From assembly GCA_016840245.1 (NCBI GenBank), contig JAEOST010000160.1:1-9393 (forward strand): DNA of 9,393 nt, in the 5' to 3' direction. The DNA comes from Candidatus Thorarchaeota archaeon. GTDB lineage: Archaea; Asgardarchaeota; Thorarchaeia; Thorarchaeales; Thorarchaeaceae. A model generated the notes under the pieces. It did no database searches, was not told the origin of the DNA, and was given only the letters and a program-made list of their open reading frames with translations. Position numbers and translations under genes: made by a program. Below are positions 1 to 6,790 of the stretch, piece after piece; position 1 is the stretch's first letter; each line of letters starts with the position of its first letter.

Positions 1-1158
1 GACTTGTCTGCATTTACTATCGCTGATGATGCAGGAGAATCAATTTGCCATGTTGGTATAAAGAGGGATATTAGTGAGAGAGTGCGTGCTGAAGAAGTTC
101 TGAGATCTAGTGAAAGAGAAAAGTCTGTTATTCTTGACAGTATGTCAGATCATGTCAATTACTACGATGCAGATAGCATGAAAATCGTTTGGACAAATAC
201 CGCTGCAGCGAATTCCATAGGGTTGAAACCAATTGAACTAGTAGGTAAGTACTGCCATGAGTTATGGCATGGGTCTTCAGAGCCATGTCATGATTGTCCG
301 GTTTTGCGTGCTAAGAATACTGGTCAACAGAATGAAGATGAGATGTTCACCCCAGATGGAAGGATTTGGCATATCAAAGGATTTCCTGTCATGGATGATG
401 ATGGAAAAGTAACAGGTATGGTAGAAGTAACTCGAGAGATTACAGACCAAAAGAGAGCCTATGATGAAACTAGAGAAGCACAGGCTAGAGCTGAGCTATT
501 CAACGACCTAATGGCACATGACCTAAACAACATCAATCAAGGAATAATGGCCAGTCTTGAATTAATCCTACTCAGTACGGAAATCTCTTTAGATCTTAGA
601 AGTCAGATAGAAGCATCCCTTGAGCAGGTGAAGAGGGGTGTTGGTTTAATATCGAATGTGAGAAAGTTCTCGCATGTTGATAGAGAACCCTTAGATCTAG
701 CACCATTGGATCTCTACCCATCTCTTGTCACAGCAATTGAAATTGTGAAGAATACTTTTCCACAACGAAAATTGAAAGTAAATTGTCACATCGAGAAGGA
801 CGATTACCAAGTGATTGCTGATGAATTTCTAGTAGATGTGTTCTATAACATCATGCACAATGCTGCAAAGAATGATCAACTAGATCCAGTTGTCATAGAC
901 ATCAAGGCAGTCGAACGTAAAGAAGAAGGAAAGGTAGAGATTAGATTCGAAGACTATGGACCAGGAATTGGTGACTCTCTGAAAGAAACCATTCTAAAAC
1001 GCCTTGCTGAGGGAGGTAAAGGGGGATCTGGAATAGGACTAACTCTTGTGCAGAGAATTGTTGACAGATATGGAGGAGAGTTGCTAGTTGGGGATCGTAT
1101 TGAGGGGGACTACTCTAAAGGAGCATGCCTGTGTGTGATTATCCCAATAGCAAACTAG
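1..1158 (+). CDS. PAS-domain sensor histidine kinase, C-terminal part (5' end outside window)
   Basis: Soluble histidine kinase expected to autophosphorylate on a His and pass the phosphate to a response regulator not found here. The reading frame is open at base 1, so this is the 3' part of a longer gene; the TTG at 4 is not a credible start. Numbering from codon 4: residues 1-30 are the tail of one PAS domain ending in a DISER-type linker. Residues 36-150 are a second PAS domain carrying a Cys cluster (C84, C95, C98, the last in a CxxCP motif). Residues 160-225 are the DHp helices with phosphoacceptor H172 in HDLNNINQ. Residues 235-382 are the ATPase, with N-box N282/N286, G1 box DYGPGIG (D317) and G2 box GGSGIGL, all intact. 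No membrane segments are visible. It converges with the downstream minus-strand kinase across a 53-bp gap. Catalytic competence is inferred from the motifs; the signal sensed is unknown. Confidence 0.93.
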   Translation, partial: DLSAFTIADDAGESICHVGIKRDISERVRAEEVLRSSEREKSVILDSMSDHVNYYDADSMKIVWTNTAAANSIGLKPIELVGKYCHELWHGSSEPCHDCPVLRAKNTGQQNEDEMFTPDGRIWHIKGFPVMDDDGKVTGMVEVTREITDQKRAYDETREAQARAELFNDLMAHDLNNINQGIMASLELILLSTEISLDLRSQIEASLEQVKRGVGLISNVRKFSHVDREPLDLAPLDLYPSLVTAIEIVKNTFPQRKLKVNCHIEKDDYQVIADEFLVDVFYNIMHNAAKNDQLDPVVIDIKAVERKEEGKVEIRFEDYGPGIGDSLKETILKRLAEGGKGGSGIGLTLVQRIVDRYGGELLVGDRIEGDYSKGACLCVIIPIAN

Positions 1159-1211
1159 GCTCAGCATTTTAATCAATCTTGACTCCATCATACGTTGCAA
1201 TCTTCAATCTG

Positions 1212-3488
1212 TCAAATCCTTGGGTCTTTGCAAGCAGGTAAGTGAACTACCACCTCAGTACACGGAGTTCGGTTTGTATCTTTTGTATCCATTGCAGTAA
1301 TATATCCACCAAGGGACTCGGTTATTAGTTTTGTAACCAGAAGACCTAATGAAGAACCTCCAATACTTCCTACGTCTCTATTGAAGACTGGTACTCCTTC
1401 GTGGTGAACAACAATACCCTTAGGAAAACACATGCGAGCGGTCCATAATTCGATATCATCATTTGAAGAGTTGAGTTCAAGTATGAGATCGCGCTCTTCT
1501 GTGATATGTTCCAACGCACTTCGAAGTAAATTCATGAATATAGATACAAGAAGCTCATTTCCCATGACATATGCATGGCTTTGATCGGGTTTGAAATTGA
1601 CTCGAACCTCTTCATTGCCAAAGCGGTCAGATACTTCATCAAGGGCACTCACTATTACAGATACTAAGTTCATTGGTTTCAATGGTTGAAGTTTGAATCG
1701 CTCCGTTTCAGTTAGTAGTCGAACATTCCCAATCAGTTGTTCTGAGAGTGAAACTGCAAGTCGTGCATCTCTTGCTAACCGTTCCCGCCCTTCAGATTGC
1801 GTTGTGTCCTGTGTGAGTAGCTCCAATGCGATCATGGTCATTTGATTATAGTTACTCACATCGTGCATAAGGAGGTCAGCATAGAGATTCGCTTTATCTT
1901 GAGATTCTTCAGCTTGTCTCATCATCTTCACATAGAACCATGCAAGTACTGCTGGACCCAGAAGCAGCTCAATGAACATCAATAGCTCTGAGACCCACCA
2001 ACCTGCTGTGAATGTAGAGTAGTAACTCTTCAAGATATTGGGGATAATCCACATAGAGAGGAAATAAGCAACATATGTTTCGAGTGTGATTTGCCCAACA
2101 CGAATTTCTGAAAGAAGGAAAACAAGGTAAGCAAAACTGAACATAATAAGGAGATTAGTGCTTAGCAAAAGGGCATTACTTAGAAGGTCTCCATCAAGTC
2201 CAGGAAACAGTTGGATAGCAATTTGATTTGCAGCCTCACCAACCACCACAAGTGCGGTTAATCCAATTACACCACAGAGTAGGAGAATGTGATCATTCGG
2301 TAACCGCTCAAATTTTTCCGTAAATGAAACCCTATGCAATATATAGAGAAGTAAAACAAGAGTGATGATGCTACCTACAATGTAAGGAATAATGGGTTCA
2401 CCTAATGGTGTAAATGTGGGAATGATGAATTCTAATACCGAAATTCCAGCAACACCTGCCCATAGACCAAAAAGAAGAATCATTGGATAATGCATCTTCG
2501 AAATGTTACGACGTGAGTAAATATAGAGGAGGATTGCCATCATAGCAGAAAGAGAACCTGCACCAATATGGATAATTGAATAGGCCAGAAGATTCGATTC
2601 CTCAATGATAATATTGAAACCCATTGATTCAATCATGGTTGTAATTAGAAGAGGAATATAGGTAATCAATAGTAAACCTATAACCAGGATATATGCAGTA
2701 CGACGTCTAAAACCGGCGCTCTTCAAGAATGGAACTCCAACAGATAACCCAAAAACTAACAATGCTGCCATCAAGATATTTTCTGCATAAATCCAAGCAT
2801 TACTCACTCCGAGTACTGAACCAATCAAGAAGATAGAGGACATTCCCAGTATTAGAGTACCAGCAGTTAGATACCCTGTATCAATTGGAAGCAAATCATA
2901 CTTCAACCTTGCTGATAGTAACACGACATACGACAGAGCAATTAAGCCGACTATCCCAATCATACTGAGACATATTGGTATACATGAAACAGGCATCAGT
3001 GGAAATATGATATACCACATCACTGCATGAAAGGAAGCAGGTAGAAGAATTGTAATTACAGTTAGACTACGTCTTTTTATCCGAGATATGTCTTCTTCAT
3101 TTGTGTTTGAGAGTTTTATTGCGCCAGCTAAAAGAACTGCAATAATAGAAATCTCAAGTAGAGCACTTGCTGCATCCCATGGCGATAGTTGAACTATTGG
3201 TTGATCAATCGTGTATAGTTGAGATAGTGCACTCTCAGCATGAACAAGCATCGGAAAAATAAAAGCGGAACTAAAGACAACGTGTGATATTGTGTATCTT
3301 CTCAACAATGTTAGTATACTGACGGCAGCTGGAATAATCGCCCAACATGTAAGAAGTGTATGAACTCCTACACGGGTTGAAGGTGTTAAGGAAACAATAC
3401 CCGCACCCCCAATTGCGGCAATAGCAGTTATGACTGAGAGAGGAACTAAGAATAGAATCTTCATCAGATCGCGCTTTCGGTCTCTCAT
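1212..3488 (-). CDS. Polytopic membrane histidine-kinase-like protein with about 16 TM helices and a degenerate ATPase
   Basis: A 758-residue integral membrane sensor. Residues 9-521 hold about 16 hydrophobic segments, roughly at 9-33, 43-62, 68-85, 106-124, 141-162, 170-192, 205-228, 233-253, 265-286, 299-324, 332-355, 365-385, 399-422, 437-459, 468-487 and 496-521. A short linker leads to a DHp helix with intact phosphoacceptor H542 in HDVSNYNQ, then a HATPase-like domain (about 605-752). That domain keeps a GGSSLGL G2-like motif. The N-box reads NLLRSALEH, with Ser657 where the Mg-binding Asn is expected, and the DxGxG G1 box is absent (MCFPKGI in its place). It may therefore be a weak kinase or a pseudokinase. 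ATG at 3488 is chosen because an in-frame TGA lies two codons upstream and an AGGA-like site sits about 9 bases before it; Met9 is an alternative. No PAS, HAMP or receiver domain is visible. The membrane domain was not assigned to a named family, and the ligand is unknown. Confidence 0.9.
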   Translation of the reverse strand: MRDRKRDLMKILFLVPLSVITAIAAIGGAGIVSLTPSTRVGVHTLLTCWAIIPAAVSILTLLRRYTISHVVFSSAFIFPMLVHAESALSQLYTIDQPIVQLSPWDAASALLEISIIAVLLAGAIKLSNTNEEDISRIKRRSLTVITILLPASFHAVMWYIIFPLMPVSCIPICLSMIGIVGLIALSYVVLLSARLKYDLLPIDTGYLTAGTLILGMSSIFLIGSVLGVSNAWIYAENILMAALLVFGLSVGVPFLKSAGFRRRTAYILVIGLLLITYIPLLITTMIESMGFNIIIEESNLLAYSIIHIGAGSLSAMMAILLYIYSRRNISKMHYPMILLFGLWAGVAGISVLEFIIPTFTPLGEPIIPYIVGSIITLVLLLYILHRVSFTEKFERLPNDHILLLCGVIGLTALVVVGEAANQIAIQLFPGLDGDLLSNALLLSTNLLIMFSFAYLVFLLSEIRVGQITLETYVAYFLSMWIIPNILKSYYSTFTAGWWVSELLMFIELLLGPAVLAWFYVKMMRQAEESQDKANLYADLLMHDVSNYNQMTMIALELLTQDTTQSEGRERLARDARLAVSLSEQLIGNVRLLTETERFKLQPLKPMNLVSVIVSALDEVSDRFGNEEVRVNFKPDQSHAYVMGNELLVSIFMNLLRSALEHITEERDLILELNSSNDDIELWTARMCFPKGIVVHHEGVPVFNRDVGSIGGSSLGLLVTKLITESLGGYITAMDTKDTNRTPCTEVVVHLPACKDPRI

Positions 3489-3512
3489 GACCAGTCATCC
3501 TGCGAACCAAAA

Positions 3513-3519
3513 CTATATC
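3513..3519 (-). promoter_or_regulatory. Candidate TATA box for the membrane kinase-like gene
   Basis: On the minus strand this reads GATATAG, centred about 28 bases before the ATG at 3488. An archaeal TATA here would start transcription only a few bases before the ATG, giving a near-leaderless message that would exclude the weak AGGA site. The match is weak, and a promoter further upstream in the shared 239-bp divergent region is equally possible. Confidence 0.3.
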
Positions 3520-3612
3520 GAACATGGTCAAAAGGGTATCTTGCATATCCACAGAATCGAACAGTCTTCTTTCGTTGGCTTACCATTCAATACTTCACTC
3601 TACTGAGATTAA

Positions 3613-3636
3613 TGGGAATATACATGTAAATTATCC
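3613..3636. repeat. Imperfect palindrome in the divergent intergenic region
   Basis: A near-symmetric site is centred on CATG at 3623-3626 with a perfect 8-base core, TACATGTA. Three further pairs match at 3617-3619 with 3630-3632, and one at 3614 with 3635, so 8 of the 11 pairs out to 3614/3635 match. It lies about 125 bp from one start and 90 bp from the other, in the 239-bp gap between the divergent kinase genes. It could be an operator for a dimeric regulator, but sites of this quality also arise by chance in AT-rich spacers. Confidence 0.25.
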
Positions 3637-3674
3637 AACCCAGAGAAATCTATCTATCACCGATACTAAGATAG

Positions 3675-3691
3675 GCGGAAAAGCTTCATAA
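3675..3691 (+). promoter_or_regulatory. Candidate archaeal BRE/TATA promoter for the six-PAS kinase
   Basis: A purine-rich BRE-like stretch (CGGAAAA) is followed directly by GCTTCATAA, a fair match to an archaeal TATA box. A start about 25 bases downstream would fall near 3712 and leave a leader of about 16 bases before the ATG at 3728. No strong Shine-Dalgarno site lies in that leader. The assignment rests on pattern and spacing only. Confidence 0.5.
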
Positions 3692-3727
3692 TCAAAGCAT
3701 TCAAACCTAGATAGGGTTGGCCTTCTA

Positions 3728-6676
3728 ATGACCGACGGAACCTCAGATGACATTCTTAGATACAGAGCCTTAGTCGACTCCATGAACGAGGGTTTTGGAG
3801 TTGTAGATAAAGAGAATGTCTTCACGTATGTAAACAAGCGGCTGGCCGCTATGCTTCAATACTCTCCGACGGAGATGGTTGGAAAACCATTACAGTATTT
3901 CCTTGACGAGAAGAACAAAGCAACTCTAAAAGAGAATGTACAGAAGAGATCTTTCGGAGAAGCGTCTCAGTACGAACTAGAGTGGATGACTAAGTCAGGA
4001 GAACTTGTCCCAACAATTGTATCTGGTGCCCCTCTTGTTAATGAGCAAGGTAAGTATCTTGGTTCCTTTGCGGTAATCACAGACATTACAGAGAGACGCA
4101 AGTTTGAGAAGGAATTAGCAGATAGCGAAACACGATACCGCACCCTCGTTGATACGTCACCAGATGCGATTATTCTTGCCGATCTAAGAGGAAAGATTGT
4201 ATTTGCAAACAAACGTATCGTATCATTATTTGGAGAAGCTGACGAAACAAGTTTTCTTGGTAGGCATATTTTGCAATTGGTATCAGATGATGACCGTCCT
4301 CGGGCTGAAGAATTGTACAGAAGGAAGATGGAGCTGGGAGAGGTCAGAATACAGGAATATCGCTTGGTTCGAAAAGATGGTACAACATTTCCTGCTGAAA
4401 CTCGCTTCGCTCAAGTGCTTGGTTCTGATGGAAGACCAAGCGGATTCGTTGCCGTCGCAACAGATGTAACTGAGAGGAAAAGGGTCGAGGCTGCAATAAT
4501 AGAGAGTGAAGAGCGATATAGATTACTTTACGAAAATCTTTCAGACGGCCTCTTCCAAACGAACATGCAGGGAGAAGTCATTATGTGCAGCGAAAGGGCT
4601 GCAGAAATGATTGGCACTACACCTGAGGGAATCATTGGTAGGAGTTTCATTACCCTTCTTCATCCAGATGATCGTGAATGGATATTGGAAGCATTCAGAA
4701 GTGGTTTTGAGGAAATGGAAACAGAAGCCACTGGATACGAAGCTCGGGGGGTCAGAGATGACGGATCGGTATTTGATTTTCACGTTACTAACACGATATT
4801 GACAGAGGACGGAAAACCCATCGGTTATCAGAGTCTAATTCGAAATATAAGTGCAAGAAAGATAGCTGAGGAAGCTAGAAGAGAGTCTGAGGAGAAATAT
4901 CGAGCTCTTGCAGAGAACTCACTTCAGGGACTCACAGTCATTCAAGGTCAGAATTACGTCTATGCAAACAATGCATTCGCAAGGATGGTGGGTTATACTG
5001 TTGAAGAGTTACTTGCGTTGTCCTCAGACGAACAATGGGCACTCATTCATCATGATGACCAACAATATCTGCTAGACCTTGCTGAGGATCGACGAGAGGG
5101 CAGACCAACCCCAACACCCTACGAGTATAGACTTGTCAATCGAGATGGCACCCTTAGATGGGTAGCTGCATTTTCAAATTATATCGAATACGGTGGAGAT
5201 AAGGCCTTACAGGTCGGTCTTATCGACATAACAGAGCGAAAACTTGCTGAAGACGCTCTTAAGCAGTCTGAATCGAAGTACAGAGTTCTTGCAGAGCAGT
5301 CACTCCAGGGGCTTGCTATAATGCAGGATGAAGGCATCGTTTATGTCAATCAAGCTTACTCAGATTTAGTTGGATATTCCATTGATGAACTGTTGGAATT
5401 CAACACTCCTCAAGTATGGGAGATGATACATGAGGACGATCAAGCTCGTCTTAAACAACGGTTTCGTGACTATATGAAATCAAAAGAGATTGGACCCAGG
5501 AATGAATACCGAATAAAGCGCAAAGACGGTCAAATACGATACGTTGAGTCATATGTGAGTATAGTTGACTTTGGTGGTAAGCCAGCTATGCAGACTGTTT
5601 TAGTTGACATCACTGAACGAAGAGATGTTCAAGAAACACTCCTGAAATCAGAAGTAAAGTATCGTACACTAGCAGAACAGTCGTTACAGGGACTCACTAT
5701 CCTGCAAGATGATGGTCTTGTTTATGTGAACAAAGCATTTGCGAACCTGGCCAGTAGGAGAGTCGACGAACTTCTTGGTCTGTCTTTGATGGATATCTGG
5801 GGATTGTTTCATGCTGATGACCGTGGAGATCTAAGGCAACGCATCCTTGATAGACTGGCCGGAAGAGAGAGCCCCCCCAGATCTGAATATCGCCTTCTCT
5901 CAAGCGAAGGTGAAATTAAGTGGGTGGAGACCTATGCTAGTACAATCGAGTTCGCAGGAGAGCCTGCAGTTCAGACTGTATTTGTGGATGTGACTGATCG
6001 CAAGATTGCAGAGAGAGAATTACGCAGTGCGAAGGATAGAGCAGTGTTGTATCTCGATCTCATGGGCCATGATATTAGAAATCAGCTTCAGGTCATTATG
6101 AGTAGTGCAGCGCTGTTACGTTCTGCTACAGATGATTCAATCAAGGAATCGTTCATGGACGTTATCGCAAAATCAGTTCAGCGGTGTTCACGGATGATAG
6201 AAGAAGCCAAGGAAACAGAGCATCTACTGGCAGCTCCGCTGATTGGAAGGTCTCTTATGACCTCCTTAGATGCGTGTATCCAAGCAATCTCAACCAGAGT
6301 TCAAGATGCGGAGTTCATTCGTAATTACGAAACAACAGAAGCAATAGTCACGGCTGATACATTTCTCGAGCTCCTCTTAACAAACCTCTTGATCAATGCT
6401 ATAGAGCACAATCCTTCAGATGACAAGAAGGTATGGATTACAATCTCACAAGAGGATGGTGGGTTCGTCGTTGCCATTGGTGATAATGGGTCTGGTATCT
6501 CAGATACAATGAAGGAGGATCTGTTTGAGATGTCCCGTCGATACGGAGGATTAGGCCTTCACCAATCAATGCAGATACTAGACAAATATCAAGGAAAAGT
6601 TGAGGTTCTCGACAGGGTAGCAGGAAAACCCGAAGAGGGTGCAGAGTTCAGAGTCTGGTTCCCAAAAATGGAATGA
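3728..6676 (+). CDS. Soluble sensor histidine kinase with six tandem PAS domains
   Basis: A 982-residue cytoplasmic kinase with no membrane segments. Six PAS/PAC units lie at about 8-123, 134-250, 260-378, 388-504, 515-631 and 642-758. Five end in a DITER/DVTER-like motif, the third in the variant NISARK, and helical linkers join the units. Units 4-6 share a YRxLAExSLQGL opening at residues 391, 518 and 645, exactly 127 residues apart. The DHp domain follows with phosphoacceptor H781 in HDIRNQLQ. The ATPase has an N-box with N886 and N890 (NLLINAIEHN), a G1 box DNGSGI with D919, and a GGLGL G2 motif, so it looks catalytically complete. The ATG at 3728 is the first start codon after an in-frame TAA at 3689. 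The H-box differs from the HDxxNxNQ form of the two kinases upstream. Ligands or cofactors of the PAS domains cannot be read from the sequence. A response-regulator partner is expected from the family but is not in the window. Confidence 0.96.
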   Translation: MTDGTSDDILRYRALVDSMNEGFGVVDKENVFTYVNKRLAAMLQYSPTEMVGKPLQYFLDEKNKATLKENVQKRSFGEASQYELEWMTKSGELVPTIVSGAPLVNEQGKYLGSFAVITDITERRKFEKELADSETRYRTLVDTSPDAIILADLRGKIVFANKRIVSLFGEADETSFLGRHILQLVSDDDRPRAEELYRRKMELGEVRIQEYRLVRKDGTTFPAETRFAQVLGSDGRPSGFVAVATDVTERKRVEAAIIESEERYRLLYENLSDGLFQTNMQGEVIMCSERAAEMIGTTPEGIIGRSFITLLHPDDREWILEAFRSGFEEMETEATGYEARGVRDDGSVFDFHVTNTILTEDGKPIGYQSLIRNISARKIAEEARRESEEKYRALAENSLQGLTVIQGQNYVYANNAFARMVGYTVEELLALSSDEQWALIHHDDQQYLLDLAEDRREGRPTPTPYEYRLVNRDGTLRWVAAFSNYIEYGGDKALQVGLIDITERKLAEDALKQSESKYRVLAEQSLQGLAIMQDEGIVYVNQAYSDLVGYSIDELLEFNTPQVWEMIHEDDQARLKQRFRDYMKSKEIGPRNEYRIKRKDGQIRYVESYVSIVDFGGKPAMQTVLVDITERRDVQETLLKSEVKYRTLAEQSLQGLTILQDDGLVYVNKAFANLASRRVDELLGLSLMDIWGLFHADDRGDLRQRILDRLAGRESPPRSEYRLLSSEGEIKWVETYASTIEFAGEPAVQTVFVDVTDRKIAERELRSAKDRAVLYLDLMGHDIRNQLQVIMSSAALLRSATDDSIKESFMDVIAKSVQRCSRMIEEAKETEHLLAAPLIGRSLMTSLDACIQAISTRVQDAEFIRNYETTEAIVTADTFLELLLTNLLINAIEHNPSDDKKVWITISQEDGGFVVAIGDNGSGISDTMKEDLFEMSRRYGGLGLHQSMQILDKYQGKVEVLDRVAGKPEEGAEFRVWFPKME

Positions 6677-6734
6677 GAACACTCCGCGTTCGCAATCAAA
6701 ATTCCTTACATATCATGGATTCCTCCTTCGTCAA

Positions 6735-6744
6735 GTTAATATTA
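6735..6744 (+). promoter_or_regulatory. Candidate TATA box for the HtrA-like protease
   Basis: GTTAATATTA in the 114-bp spacer between the six-PAS kinase and the protease. A start about 25-30 bases downstream would give a leader of roughly 20-25 bases that includes the GAGG site at 6780. A second AT-rich box near 6754-6763 (AAAATATTTA) would put the start at about 6785, after that site. Which box is used cannot be decided by reading, but either makes the protease a separate transcription unit from the kinase. Confidence 0.4.
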
Positions 6745-6779
6745 GGAAAAGTGAAAATATTTAGCAATTGTTAATTATT

Positions 6780-6783
6780 GAGG
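6780..6783 (+). promoter_or_regulatory. Shine-Dalgarno-like site of the HtrA-like protease
   Basis: GAGG lies seven bases before the ATG at 6791 and can pair with the CCUC core of the 16S rRNA 3' end. With the in-frame TGA at 6779-6781, it supports 6791 as the true start. Confidence 0.6.
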
Positions 6784-6790
6784 AAATGGC

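Noticed and set aside
4..6. TTG as the start of the first kinase
   Set aside because: It falls in the middle of a PAS domain tail and the frame is open to base 1, so the true start is upstream of the window.
1925..3488. Membrane domain as an SLC5/sodium-solute symporter fused to a kinase (CbrA-like)
   Set aside because: The helix count and pattern differ, no symporter motif was recognised by eye, and no PAS domain follows the membrane part.
3271..3552. Minus-strand open frame of 93 codons overlapping the start of the membrane kinase-like gene
   Set aside because: It lies mostly inside the well-supported coding region in another frame, and its product is Cys/Ser-rich with no recognisable domain.
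4197..4802. Plus- and minus-strand open frames inside the six-PAS kinase
   Set aside because: They lie wholly within a continuous 982-codon gene with conserved PAS motifs, and have no independent ribosome-binding or domain evidence.
6677..6790. Terminator hairpin or small RNA between the six-PAS kinase and the protease
   Set aside because: No stable stem or T-run was found; the spacer is better explained by promoter elements.
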